Below are positions 10,701 through 25,700 of a DNA stretch of 64,000 bases, in pieces. The notes under the pieces are model-generated. The model made no database searches, was not told the origin of the DNA, and saw only the letters and a list, made by a program, of their open reading frames with translations. A program made the translations under genes and the position numbers. The DNA is from Hydractinia symbiolongicarpus (lineage: Eukaryota; Cnidaria; Hydrozoa; Anthoathecata; Hydractiniidae). The stretch's first letter is position 1. Every line of letters begins with the position of its first letter. The DNA lies in contig NC_079879.1 in assembly GCF_029227915.1 (NCBI RefSeq), forward strand, positions 8,246,001-8,310,000, read 5' to 3'.

Positions 10701-13700
10701 TTACATTCTTGTGCACGTTTTTATAAATCCGCAAATAACAAAACAACATCACACCAAGTGGGATGAGAAATCCAACTACAACTAAAAGTGCTAACAATGA
10801 TAGGCCAGCCAGTGTGCGATTCGCGCCAACAACACACCATTTTCTGCCAACTGGGTGTGAATAATGACCCCAGCCAATCATCGGCGAGCTTGCTATACCA
10901 ATCGAAATTAACCAATTTATACAGATAAAAACTGAAGAACGATCTTTGCGACTTAGTACTGAAAAAGGTTTCCTTATATTTACATATTTGTGAAGACTAA
11001 TCGAGGCAAGCGTTGTCGTGGATACCATAAACAGCACAATCATGAAAAAACCGTTAACGGTGCACAACCACGGTATATCCAAAATCGTTTCATCGAAGCT
11101 CGCGTAAATCATTATCGGTATAAGAAATGATGCCGATACTAAGTTACACACTGCAAGATTTAAAATGTAGTACCATATTGGATTCTGTATCAACCGTTTC
11201 CTAACAATCACAACGGAGACGAAGACATTACTTGGTATAATACACGCCAGAAGGATTGACAAAATAACAATGAAAAATATATCGCCAACTTCCACGCTAG
11301 CAGACATGATCACAATGTTGATACAAAAATTTTTTCTTCCTTTTTTTTTCTTATTCGTTTGTTGCAACTTCACACTTAATTACATCTTGCCATACAACTA
11401 CGCACTGATGTTTCAACTGTTTAAATTCATAATTTAGCATACTCGTTAGAATGCAATTTTAATTGAGTTGTGATTGAGAAATCTCAAATTATTTATGAAG
11501 GTATTTAAATATAGTCTTAGTTACAACTCCCGAGTGTGAATATAGGAGATGAAAGTATATTGTCTTACTGGAAGTTATGCATTTGTGGTAAAGAAAGCCT
11601 TTGACATATACGCGGAATCAGGGTATTTGTGGTAAACGAGGCTTATGATATATACATGGAATCAGGGCATTTGTGGTAAACAAGGCTTATGACGTATACG
11701 CAGAGACAGCATGCTCCGCAGTAATTATAGCATGAGTCAGCAAATTAATACACTCATTTGTTATTAAAGGAGAACTAACGAAAAAAACTACATATTCTTA
11801 CATATCACGAAAACAACATGGCATTAATATTTTTAAATTTTCGTCCCCAGATAACTAATGTCTAAAACTCTAAAACTAATTTATAACATTGAAACATTAT
11901 TTAATTCTTATAAAGATATTTATTTCAAAATATGATAAATAAAATTAATCTTAGACAATCGCAGAAGGCACAGTTTAGAATTCCTTCGCTCCTTTCATTT
12001 AGATTACGGACTTACGTTACAGAAGTTAGTATTTTACCAAACAGAAAGTCCTTGTCGACATTGTCATGGCGGCGACCGTAGGACTAGTTTGACCTTAAAT
12101 ATCTCAAGATCCAAAGCTCACAAATATAAAAAATTAACAGTTTATATATTCACATTATAATGAACACTTTGAGCACAACTTGTTATCAATCGTTAGTTCT
12201 TCTTTAACGAAATTTTGAGGCTAAATGTTGCTTAAGTTTCTGTATTGTACAGACTCTACTGTTGCTTACTGACTTGAGAAAACCAGGTTCGCGTTTTTGC
12301 ATGATTGGTAAGGCCAGTCCCCCACTTCTTTTTTAATTGAGTTCTTCGTATAAAGCAATATATTCTATACATCACTTTTTAAAAAAGGTCTCCGAAACAC
12401 TAAATATAGAATGTCCGCGAAAAGACTAAATTTTAAGAGCTGCTCCTGGAGTACTTGCTGAATTGCGAGTATTAATGTTTTTAAAATTAAAACATTTCAA
12501 ATTTTTTGACTCTTTAATGTCATGGATTTTTAGCCATTGCTCCAAAACATCTTTTAACCCTCTAAGATGTTTTAATTCTAATTGAACAACGATGCAGTCT
12601 CATTGAAACATTTTGCCACAGGTTCAATTCGTTTTTCTCGCTTTTTTTGCTAGAATCTTAGACTAGCGAAAGCCTTAACTCGCAACTTTTATAATAAACA
12701 ACACAAGATAAAATTGAGGAAAAAATGGCAGGAAAACTCAAAAGGTGACTTACGCAGCTTTGGTATTTGTTGCACTTGTCACACCATGCTTGTGTGTTTT
12801 GTCGTCGTGTCATACTTTCTTGCAATACTTTCGAAAAAGGATAAGGTGTATCATCTAAAAAAAAAAAACTTGCATAAAAATTGTAAAAGATTAATTTGAA
12901 TATCATCCTCCGCGATGACGTAACAATAAAGACTTTACGAAGCAAGAACGAAGAAATTATGAAAGCATTCATCTGAAAAACGCGCCAAAAATTGAGTACG
13001 AAAAATAAAATGAAAGCGACAACGTGAAATAAAATCAAAACAAATATGGCTGCACTCAAAATTAAAAAACAATGCGAAGCTGACAACAAAGCGTCAAACA
13101 CATCAAATGTAGAGAGATTTTTTTTAGCTGAGTTGGTTTTTTCTGCATGCTTTAATCAGTAATATATTTATATGACAATTTTACTTCGTTAAAATATTCA
13201 ACTTTTTACTCACAACCTCAAAATGGTTCTTTTCGAGTAGAAGAAAGACCGGCAATTCTGTTTTTAGGGGTTTACCCTGATCTGCACATGCGCATTAAAA
13301 AAATAATAATATTGTATCTGTCGTAGATGGTTCCGTCATTGTTTCGTAAGTTCGCTAATAAATGGTTCAATATCAATCATGTAATAATATAATCAATATC
13401 ACATCCAGTGGCATTTTAGTCCACCCAATGGGACATCTAGGGCTACTCCAAACAACAGATGTTACCATATTTACATGTGAGAGTTTTGGTTTTGATTTAT
13501 TTGATTGTGTACTCCAAATGAAAGAGCAAAAAATTTTATCATAATTTTCCAACTTCTTACAAAAAGGTCTTTTTTAAGATTTTTACAAAACATTTAAAAC
13601 TCTCTTGGCATTACAGGACACCACTAAAAGTGACGAAAGTGTTTATAAAACAAATTTACTACCATCTGCTTTGAGATCAGGGTATGTCAAAACTGTCGAA

Positions 13701-16700
13701 AATAGCGTAACTTTACGCTGATGGTCGATACCGCACTTGCATGTTCGATACGACGTAACATCCATCCCAAATAACTTCTTGATGACGGATGGCCCCTCGA
13801 AGCTACGAAAGAAAATATGGTTACAAGCTACAATAACTACATGGTTTAGGAATAATAAAAAGACTTCCCTCTTTAATAATTCAACTCAAAAGTTTTACGA
13901 GAACAATGTTTTATACGAGGGAGTGTTGCTTTCCAGCCAATTGGACAACATAAGATATCCGTGCCTACGTTCCATTACAGGAAACTACAGGTTAATTACA
14001 AAGTTGATTTATACAAAACTTGCATATATAGAATATCACCCTACTCTGAAACTTTGTTAGCTGACTTTTTTTCATTAGTTTTCCCTTCATCTGACTCGCT
14101 TTCCTTCTTAGGCTCATCATCATTATTCTTTTCTTCTGCCAAATCAGACACAGGTTTTTCCTCTTCCTCAAACTGCCGATCGCTTTTGTCATTTTTCTCA
14201 TCATTTTCTTTTTTAACCGCTGTATCCTAAAGAAAATTCTTGTAAACTAATAAGAAAAAAAAGCAAATAAAAGAATATTCATTCAGCTTAGCCAAAAAAA
14301 ACAACGTGCAAAGTTTACATATAACTGGATTTTAGCTGCCATTTTGGATCACAGAATACAGATACTACAATACATACCATTACTTCTTGCTGATGTTGTA
14401 CTTTGTATAAGACAAACACACGTCCTCATTTTAACTATCAAAACATTACCTGATGAAGTTGTCTCAGGACGAACCTATTCCAGTTCTGTATGGTTTGTGC
14501 CAAGCTTTTATTCTTCTGAGTACTGTCATTATCGCTGAGCAGTAAGCCAAGTGCAGAAGCTTCTGGTAATGTGCGAAACGTACGAAGAAAATTTGTAGCC
14601 TAAATAGTTGTGAAAACAAATATTAAAAGTTCAGAAAAGCAATGTTAACAAAATACTTCACCAGTTCGATCCTTTTTCTTAGTACTTGTCTAGTAAAAAG
14701 TCACATATCAAGCTATTTAGGGGTGTTTTTTCGGTAAGCTGCATTGGTTAATTTTTCACAAAGTGTAGCAGCATGACACGCCTAAATTATTATGGAAAAC
14801 GAAAAAGATGTTATCACACTGCCTCCTATACTGTTTTACTAAACACCAGCGTTAAAAGGTTAATAAGGGACCTTTAGGTTCACATGGTCAAAAATACTGT
14901 GAGGTGACGAATTACCTGGCATGTCTGTCCATCAGACGTATCTAACATAAAGAAGAGGAAGCCTAGCTCACATGCCAAGCAGAATTCACGTTGACACAGG
15001 TGGTTGCATAACCCAACACGGAGGGCATCAATCAAATACAGCAGCTGAAATGAAATTTAGTTGGAATCCACAATTTTAAAGGCAAAATATATTAGTAATT
15101 ATTTTTATATTGAAGGAAAATGTTTCACCTGAAGCATGCTGTTACAGTATGCATTGGGAATATGAATCTCTAAACCACTAAAGTTTGTTTTATTGTAATG
15201 TTTGAAATTAAAGCCTTCAACACCTAAAGAAAAATATGAAGCTTTAACCAAAAGACGGTGAAAAGAAATAATTTCTACTTTTGCATTCTCACTGCCTGAA
15301 TTGGCTACAAAGAAATACAAAACAGGGATGCCACAGATAATGTAAAACCAAATTTCTTGGCATTTCCAGTATTACTGAATGAAAGTTGACTGATAAAAAA
15401 ATTGTCATGTAAAAAAACAGCTTTGAAACCGTAGAAAGAATGACGCTGCCAATTTACTGTAATGTGATATATAAAGAAAACAGGAAAAGGAGAGGGAGAA
15501 AAAAGGGAGATAAGAAAACACGAAACAAACCACTTACAACCGCGTACTATGACATTATCAGAACACCTCTTTCTCCAGTTTTTGTAGTTACAGACAAGGT
15601 AGAAACAGTGTGTCTGTAGTTCTTGTTTCAGTAATTTAATGATACAGTATAAACAAAGAGTTCATTTTCAGAACCAAAATGTCAGGTTTGTGAGAGTTTT
15701 ATAAAAAACATTTTAAGGGCTTCAATGAGACGAACCTTGTCTACTTTTAAATGCTACTCATTATGTCTTTCAATAAATTCATCCATTGAAGATTTTAGGG
15801 CTATTTGCATAATTGACGAGTTCTATGTTTTTGTTTTTTTACATTATCGTGCTGTGGTAGTATCTTTAGTACGCCGCTACCTGCTTTCTTTCGAAGAAAT
15901 CAGAATTATTTCATGAAAAGACCTGTCTTACCTATATCAATAGAAATACTCACAAATGTATAAAAATTCCTACCATACTTCGAATATTTGATATCAACCC
16001 TTTGGTAGATTTTTGGAACCATGCTACTTGCTTCTAAAGAAAGTCAGTTCAGTTAAACAAAAATGCTTTCTGAGATTTACTGCACAGGATTATTCACTGC
16101 AGGATTATTATCAAAATTGCATCTCCTTACATTGGCTTACATTAGATAAACTGAAAAAATGAGTGTATGTTGTCTATTTCTTAGTACAGTATCTGACTTT
16201 TCGACTTAGAAACCAAACTTCTTTTTACCTCTATTCATAGGAGATTCTGGGTATGGATAATCACTTGAATGAGATTCCAGTCTGTATGCCACCTGAAAAA
16301 TGCATGTAAAGATTCTACCACAATTCTTTTACATGTTTCTTTCTTATGACTGTCTTGCACAGTAAATTACCTGATTTCTTAATCTCTTTTTTGGATTGGG
16401 AGCATAACCAACGAATTGTCTAATCGTCATATTTTTTAAAATATCAGGATCAATTGGTGGTGTAGGCCTAAAGATTATACACACTGTGAGATATTTTGAA
16501 GGAAGTAACATGGGTACAGAGTCAACATGAAAGCAATGACATAGAAACACTTCATTTCTCACCCTAAACATTGCAATATATTGTAACCCACCTGTCTGCT
16601 CTCTTCAGTAAATGTTCTGGCCAATCAGATAACAAGGGTTCGCTGAATTCATAAAAAGAAAAATGTCTCATTATATAAGCAAACACAACATATTTACTGA

Positions 16701-19700
16701 CAAATAGGAAATAGCCATAACAAAATGGCTTACGATGATTTTGGCATTGGTATAGTTGTCAGCGGTATTGACCAGTCATCAATAGCAAACGCATTTAAAG
16801 GCTGGACCTAAAGATAGTAATAGGGAGTTTTCCAGATTATGCTTATGTCACATCTTCCTTTTTAGGGTGTCTATACTTGGCTTTTACACTGATTTTAACA
16901 CAATAACTAGTAACAAAACCTACCTCGTCAGGAAATACAGTTTGCTGTGTACTGTGGTTAAACACAAACTCTCCTGTTCTTATGTCAGCCCACAAGTGGA
17001 GAAAACCTATAACAAAATTTTTTTTGGTTACCTGAAAATAAACAAAAATGAAAAAGCAATTTAGCTTTACGGCTAGGAAAAACAAGTGAGGTTTAAGAAG
17101 AAGGGAACTAGAATGGTAAAAAGCTTGAAGGACACTTACTGGTAGGCCCAAGATATTTGCACATTTTTACAAATGCAAGCTAAAGTTGGCATATGAATGC
17201 CTCGATATGGTTTACCTTATTCCATGAAATTAACAAGTCATGAAATTAACGCGGTTTTTCAAAATTTGCGTTAATTTAATGACTGTTAATTAAAGGCAGT
17301 GTTAATTTAAAGACTGTTAATTTCATGACTCGTTAATTAAAATACTGTTAATTTGTTAATTTTTTATAATATATAAAAGCCTAAAAAACCTGGAAATACA
17401 ATATTTTTTACAAATTTTCTATTATTTTCTATATATATTACTATTTCTTATAGCTCAACTGTGTTCTGTTTTTTACCAATCTTTTTTGAAATAGCTTTTG
17501 TATATTCTTCATCCTCTGATACAAGTAGAAAATTAACTGAAAGCACTTATTTCTTAAAATTTTTTAACATTGCCTTTCCAAACAACGAAAACTCTTATTT
17601 CAATTTCCAAACCGCCTTGTAATAGAGGAGACCGCTTCACTATCGTGAATTTCACTGTTGCCGTAATTTTTGCTTCGTGTGATGTTGTATATTCTCAAAT
17701 TCACGTTAATTAAATGCATTTTTGAAAACAATCTTGCTGAACCCTGTTAATTAAATGCATTTTTCAAAATAATTTCATTAAGTCACGTTTTCATGATTGT
17801 TAATTTCATTAGCGTTAATTTATTGACTCATTAATTTCATGGAATAAGGTATAATGCACACTGCAATAGTAGATGATATTTTTTCACCTGCATTACTGAT
17901 GAGGGTTACAGTTGAGCCTTGATCACTGTACTTTTTGCTTTACATGTTTAAAGTGAGAATACGTCATATTTTCACAACAGAGGTCCTCATGTGTATCAGA
18001 ACTTATTAAACTCCGCTATAAAAAATAAGTACCAGATGTATCACCAAACGCCAATGATTGATAGTTATCTGAAACACAACAATCCATAATGGCAGCTCCT
18101 TGGTTATTTACTTGATACATGTCTGGATCAACAACAAGACTGTCTGGTTGACAGAAAACAAATTGACCACTCTAAAAGATGAAAATATAATCCTTAAGTT
18201 GACATCATATTGACTGAATAACATACTGTTTTGAAATCAAATACAAGTTGTACCTGAGATAGAACCAAGCAGCGTAATGTGTAAGTAGGCATGAATCTCA
18301 CAAGAAATGGTTGAATTGGAAGCTAAATATAAAAAAACTGGCTCATGTATGACATAACTTCTTGTTGCACTCCTGCAGTGGCTGAGTTCAGTCCATATAG
18401 CACATCTATTTTAAAAGCACCCCAAAAATATGGCACAATTTTTTGTATGTTTTAGAGTTTTATATGGAGGATATACAGAAACACTTGAGTACAATGCATA
18501 ATAAAGACATTTTAGTGTTATTTGTTAAACAACATAAAGAAATTTGCTTCTCGTGCTTTACACAGAAGCTACCAATGCCAAAAATAATTTTGTGTAGCAG
18601 CACCTATTTACAATTTTTTTTCACACTCAGAAAAAAATCACTGATGTAGGAGTAAAATGCTTGAGGCAAATGATATGATGAATATCATTTTTAATACAAA
18701 ATATTTTTATCCAGAATAAGAGTTTGTAATTCATATTTATAACACAATGCAATCCTAAAACAAGTCTTACTTGAACGGGTGGAAAGGCTCTAAGTGTTCG
18801 CAGATCATAAACCATAAGATACGGATCAACAGTGAGATGATTATATCTAGATAAACAAAAAGAAAATAGAAAAAACAAATAAAACTATTTAAAAATTTCA
18901 ATTCTAGCAATTAAGTTGCACATACCGGTTGGAAAAACCAGTCGTGACAAGAAGATTACCATTCACATCTAAATCTGACAATGCACCGTTATGTGCTTGG
19001 AGTGTGTGAGTTGGTTCTAAACTATCAGGATCGTGCAAAACAACCTGGAAAGAAACAGAACCAAATGATATAAAAAACACATTAAAACCAAATGTTAAAT
19101 CCTAAAGTATGCCATACCTTTCCAGTCTTATGGCCACAGCATAAATAATGATTTGATTCTTTTAAAACAACAGTACTTGGTTCATAAGGAGTCTATGGAA
19201 CAAAATCTCAAATGGTGAAACTAAGGTAGTGTCAATAAATCCTACTGCATGGAGTGGAAGAGGAAAAAAAACTTTTAAACAGAGTGAGTTTTCTACCTCA
19301 TTTTTTTGATAAACATCGCCAGATGTTAAATCAAGCTCGAAAAAATATTCATTTTCACCAGCTAGCAAAACATAATTATCTTTCAAATGATTTCCGCGTA
19401 ACATAGTGTGCATTGAGTGCATACCATCGGTGCTATAACAACAAATCAATAACATATCAATATCATATAATGGTTTATTTATGTTTATCTTTTCAAAAAT
19501 ATCCATCTTGATAACTGTAAGATAATCTCATCCTTACCAATCAGTCCAAAAGACTTTAATACTATACTTATTATGTTAATAACAAATAAATTAATAAACA
19601 TTTGTGCGGACATAAAACATTTAGAGTTCTTATAGCACATCAAGGGCATTACCTTTCATATCATGGGCCTATCTGTAAAATTTGAAGATGTCATTGGGAA

Positions 19701-22700
19701 TTTTAAGATATCAAAGTTTTAACAATATTCCTGAAAATACAACTACAGTACTGGATTCAGGACACCTAACATCGTGAGCGAGTATCATGCACGACATGAA
19801 CGATCCACGATCCTATCATGACCATCGCGATAGAAAAAATGTTAACGAAGAGTTTATTTTTTTACCTTGACAGCTACTTAATTATTTAAAACAAGAGAAC
19901 AAATTTATCTGACCATTTTTTTTGGTGAGATAAATTATTAATTTTTTTTCCTTCGGAACAACGAAAAAGTTTAAAGTCTTTCACGACATTAAAATTATTT
20001 AATTATTTCATAACGGAGGACATAACGACATGCGTATTTTACGTTGTTTTAATTATTTTTCTAATATCCTTGAAAAAGATTTAATGATATTAATTATTTT
20101 TCCTAAATATATCGACTAAAAAGTTTAAGAAATTAGCAAACAGCGTAATTTTAAACATATATTAAACATAACGATGGAGGTTGTTACGACATTCACAATC
20201 TTTCACAAGATGGGATAAGAAAATGTTTGTTGATATTTTTATTATTTTTTTTTATCGAGAAAGTTAGGGTCAGGCGAGCCCGTAGAACAACTAAATAAGT
20301 TAGAGTCTAAACAAGAAAAAAGCTTACGACAACGAAAATATTTTTGATTTAAAAAAAACAAAAAACAATTATTCATATTTAATTGCGCTATTCTCTCATG
20401 ACATTAATTACGTGATTTTTATAATGCTTAAAGATGTATCATGACGGTCGCAATATGGATCGCAAAAGTCACGATGCATCGTGAAAATTCCACCCCGCGA
20501 TCGATTGCGACCTTCACGATGCTAAAAAATTTTACTATCGCGACAGCATCGTGAATAGTGCGCGACGCGCATGGTACACGATCCACGATGTTAGGTGTCC
20601 TGATTCCAGTATATACTGTAAAATACTTAATTTGAGCATTTTGCAGCACGCATATAAAAAAACATCTATAAAAAGACAGTAATTTGACGATGAAGTTTTA
20701 TGATTTGGGCAGATCATTAATAAATTTTTTTCTAGTTTATTAGAAAATATAAATCAAAAATAATTCCCATAAAGTACCGTTGCAACTCAAAATATAAACT
20801 AAAAAAAATAAGAAAAAAAATCCTTTCCCCAAAATGATAATGCAAAATTTTAATTTCGTATTATAGAAAAAAAGGGGAATAAAAATACCTACCCAGTAGA
20901 ATAAATCTTTAATCCTTGTTTGGTTGTGTAACGAACTTGATTTGGAGACAATGACAAAATACCATGTGCATCAGACAGCATCTTTCGAACATCAGAGTGG
21001 TGGGCTTGAAAAGCAGTGTATTTAAGACAAGAAGGTCCATAATAGGAAGTAACATGACCCTAAATATCAATATAAAAAAGAAGGCAACATCAACTTATGT
21101 CCTTAATTAGAAAAAAAAATCTTGTATGTGCTTTATATGTATATCAGAAATGGTGGAAATTTCTCAGCTAAATTGAGCATTATGCATCAAATATTGGAAT
21201 CATGGACTTGGAAATTTGCTGAAAATAAAAACAAAGTATGATAAACAAACAAAACATGTTGTGACATCAGAATTTTGATTTTTGACACCCAATATGCTGT
21301 TTATTCCTGAAAAATCACCAGTTTTGATAAAAAAGAGTGAAGGGAACAAAACCAGCATGCCACACATGTTACAACTACACACTTATAACTATCATTTTTG
21401 AAGGCATGGAGTTGACACATTAAAAGACTTCAATCAATGGTATTCTGCATAGAGGAGATATAGTAGTTTAAAAAAGTGCAGACCATTAAGAAAAGGGGGC
21501 CAGAAACAAGAGGTTCGAAAATGCAGAAATCACAGGACTTAAAATCTTGTTTGAGCTTAGTAAGCTAGAAACAGAATTCATAGATAAAATGTATGGATAA
21601 TGATTTTGTATATTATTTTCTTTTGTTGATCCCTCTCTAAAATAATGAAATATAAAAACAAAAAGTTCACTCTATTGTTTTTGATATGCAAAAATAGCTC
21701 CTGTACTTGACAATATGTCAACAATTACAATGAAATGCCAACTAATGAAAGCTTGTGTGCACATGTAAAGTTGAACTTAAGCTTTACTCTGATCATTTGT
21801 AGGACAGCAGGATTTAGGGGACTAAAAATGCAATAGCACAAAAATTATTGTATAAGCTTCAAAAGTTTTAAAAAATAGTATTTTTTTATGAGAACAGCTT
21901 ATATTTTTGGTTATTTGTAAAAGTATTATGTTTTACAACTAGATGCGCAAAATCAAGTTCTGCTCCTGTTAATTGTGGTGAATAAAGTACAGCTCTTTTA
22001 GCACTTGTGTGTACTATACATTATGCTTGTCTTGTCTATTGAGTATGTTCATTAGAGTCCTGGTATAATTGGGGTGGCTTCCAGCTATGAAAGCTGCTAA
22101 GGGGATCAGTCTATCATACTTATGTCTTGATTATCAAGGGCTGCCAATAAATACCCAGTACTACTGTACTGTGCTACTTCTCCAAACGACCCAATGCATC
22201 TTGCGTTATTATTTAGGAACCTAAAGCAATTAATAGCTGTTCATTTTAAACGTAGTATTTTAAAGCTTGCCTTCCACTACGTCGAGAATTTGAAATTTAA
22301 AATTTAATAGACAAAATTTGAAATAATAAAGCAGATATAAAGCCATATTCTCTTTTGGTAACTGTGATAGGTTGAAACCAGTTTGATGTCATCTCCTGGA
22401 TGGCAAAAAAGACTTTCTGAACATGTTGCTGTAAAACTTGTTACAAGAAAACTTGAAGAAACAGAAGGTAAATTATTACAAGTAAGGTTAATTTTGTGTA
22501 CGACACTGCTGGGTAGCTTAAATCATTTAAAACATTTAGCCACATCTTTTTTTTCTATTTTACAGAAAGCATTCTCTGTGACTCTCTCTTTCGCCTTTAA
22601 GTGTAAGCTTATAAAAAACTTAAAGAATGTGCAATTTAAAAGTGCGTTACTCAAAAATCTTTATCCGCATGGTTTAAATAAAACTAATAAATACAATATC

Positions 22701-25700
22701 TCTTTTTAAAAAGGTACATGTCAGGTAAATACAATTTATACAGAAAAAAATTTTTTACCGCACGTAGGTTTCGTTTTTAAAATTTTTTGAATAACAGTTG
22801 TGGCATAAAGAAAATAATATATTAAATTTGGACCTGCTATGGTTTCCAATTGTTTCGTCAAATGAAGAAATTATCTGCAATTAAATCCATGATAAATTGT
22901 CTGTTCCGCCTGTAAGTGCAGTTTTGCAGACTTGCGTCATCCGTGCTTCATCTGTGTTCAACTCCGCATTAGTTAAGAAGCATGGCTGGATTTCTTGTGT
23001 AAAACCTGGTTACCAACGACGAAGGGGCCAGGCAAAAGAGATTTATGTCTACGTAGTTTTTTAACTAAGTCAGGAGTCGGTGAATTAGCTAGGATGGTCA
23101 GGTTGGCTATGAATAGGCTTTCTCATGGATTTAAAGGACCAGGACTATTCAATAATTCTGAGATCTAAAAGTGTCCGACCAAGACGGAAAAATATCGGAC
23201 GTTTTAACCGATGAAAGTTCGAAACAAGCTACAGCTGAAACAGTTTAGGTGTGTGCCAAGGTGCACGCCTCTCCTGAAAAAGATGCCCTGAGAGACTAAA
23301 TGTAAAGTTTTTTTAGCCAAAAATATGGCGAGCAAAATTGCTCGCATGGACACTCTGTCGTGAGCAATTAATTGTACAGGAGGTTATTTGCTCATGGCAA
23401 GGCCTTCATTAAATAATCTAGGACTCCCCATCTAAGCCATGACCCCTCCTGAAAATAATAGACATGGTATATCCCTCGATATTCGTGAGGCTAGCCATCT
23501 CTATCTACTAAGCAACTGTGAGACAAAATCAAAAAAATCACATTCTAACATTGGTGTGGACACTTACCACTTGTTTTGTTAAGGACATCAATTATTTTTT
23601 ATATACTAATATTTACTCTTTGTTTATTTTAGATCCAAACATCTAATAGATACTTAAAACTAATATTTTAATTGGAGGATCTTTATCCTATTGGTATAAA
23701 GCAATAACGAGTATTATTAAAAAAACCTAACGTAGATGCTGGGTGCTAAGGTGAAAAAATGCAAATGTGAAACACCTCTTCAGCCTTAGCTGTTAACTGA
23801 CAAAAAAGGGCTTTTTACATTAGAACCAAAACTGCCGAGTTGTTTCACAAACTTCATGATTTTATTGTTCCCTTAGTAAGAAATGGTACTAACGAAACAA
23901 CAACTAAAAAAAATTTGTTGCAAAATTATAGTAGAGCATGGACCCTAATTAGATCTGCGTAGCTCAAAAAGAGCATTAAATACTCTAGAACTCCCCACCT
24001 AAGCCATGGCTCCTCCTGAAAATATTAGACAGGGTACTTCCCTAGATATTTGTGAGGCTAGCCATGCAAAATATGCACATCTATCTATAAGTTCTTTTTT
24101 TACTAACAAGATAAACAATATACTAAGCACTTTTGCTGAACAGTGCAACCGACGCACTTCAGAAATAACAAATTGTGTGTCCTTTTCTAACAGTCCAAGT
24201 ATTAAATATCACTTGACCTCCACATCAGCAAGCAATTTACAGTCTATCAAAGATGCAGCTGAAATTTTCATCAAAACTAAATAATTTAATCAATCAGCAT
24301 TAGGCTAGCTAACATGGTCAAATTACAAGCACCTAAGGCCGTCATGAAAAATATGTTGTGTTCGCGTCCCCTGACCGATACACTTTTGGTAATAAAAACC
24401 CGAGTTGGTAAGTCAGAAAAAGACCGGAAAAAATTTTGCGAAATATTTTTTAAAGAGAAATATTTTTTCTCCAGAACTAATTTATGAAAAATTGACAAAA
24501 ACTTGCAAAAATTAATTTTGGTAAAAATTAATTCCTTTAGGGCACTCCTGTGTCTACTGACAATTTACAGGGCAACGAAAAATTGTCTACAAACGATGTC
24601 GAGTGGCGCTATACTGTCTTGGCCCTGGGAACGAATTTGCTTGCTGCGATCTGAAAATCCCGTGAAAAAATACGGCAGACCGACTCATTTTTGCAGTGTC
24701 TTCAGGACGCGAACACAACATATTTTTGATGGTGGCCTAATCACTGAAGATATTATTGACTTGTTCTGCAAATTCTACAATATATAGTTTTTGTTTGCAT
24801 ATTGTGCTTCCATTTCTTACAAGACCTTAACTTAAAGTTAAACCATATAGCCACACAACTGACACTACATCTTTTTGCAAGATAAATGCAAATGCCCATA
24901 CTGAAGTCTAGAAATTCCACTTCAAAAACAATAAAAATTTACTGCACTAGGGGGCCTTCAAAAAATTTTTTGGGCTCCGTTAGCGGGATATCGCCGCTAA
25001 GGGAGGGGGCCTTCGAAAAAATTTTTGGGCTTCGTTAGCGGGAGATCGCCGCTAAGGGGGGAGGGGGTCTAAAGTTTGAAAAAAAAATCCGCAAGGATTG
25101 AGAAATTTTAAAAATTTGTTTGTGACCTGAAAATTCTTCGTCGTTCGTGAGCATAATTCGTCTTATCATCAATTCCGATAACTTTTATCTACAAAACACG
25201 CCCCTGAGCCTTCCAAGATTTATCCGAATGTGTATATTTTACAGATGGAAATCCACTAAAAGAAGGGGGAGGGGGCCGAATCTTAGCGGCGATATCCCGC
25301 TAACAGGGCCCGAAAATTTTTTCGAAGGCCCCTAGATTGTCTCACCTTGGGGTAAAGCTAGCTAGCCGTTCTTCAGAGGTGGGAATGTGCATGTACAACT
25401 TTAGGTCAAGAGAAAACACGGACGTTTCATAGTCAAAATCTCACAGAGAAGATTTGATTAAACAAGAACGAAAATTCAGCCCCTATTTATGTAGTGAAAT
25501 CATAATGGCTAACATGAAAAATACGTCTGCTTAAATAATCAGGTAATGATGATGGTAGCTATATACGCTTTATCTAGCTATAGCTCCTAGCTAGCTAGCT
25601 ACATGTTTTAAACTTTTAGTACTTACGGTTTGTGTTCCAGCCCAAAGTAATTGTTCATGTGAATCAAAAGTGGCGGCTGTAATTAGTTGATTATTCAAAA

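Larger units (their letters stand above)
21060..25626. other. PAN2 intron 1 (4.6 kb), repeat-rich
   Basis: The first and largest PAN2 intron. It contains two MITE-like elements (listed separately) and an approximately 82-bp direct repeat at 23419-23500 and 23983-24066. It also holds a plus-strand frame at 22386-22469 that ends in a consensus donor (GAAG|GTAAAT) but has no recognisable homology or partner exons. No convincing nested gene is seen. Confidence 0.6.

Noticed and set aside
10339-11307. Opsin identity for the nested GPCR
   Set aside because: The retinal-linking lysine position in TM7, six residues before the Asn of NPxxY, is Phe.
14690-14780. Minus-strand frame beginning [11 protein letters not shown] that looks like a possible extra PAN2 exon
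   Set aside because: It ends in a stop with no donor, and exons 16 and 17 join in phase without it (TCQ to ATNFLR matches PAN2).
22383-22709. Plus-strand 108-aa frame in PAN2 intron 1
   Set aside because: No homology, low-complexity latter half, and no in-phase partner exon despite one good donor site.
24006-24284. Plus-strand 92-aa frame
   Set aside because: It overlaps a duplicated repeat and has no recognisable domain.
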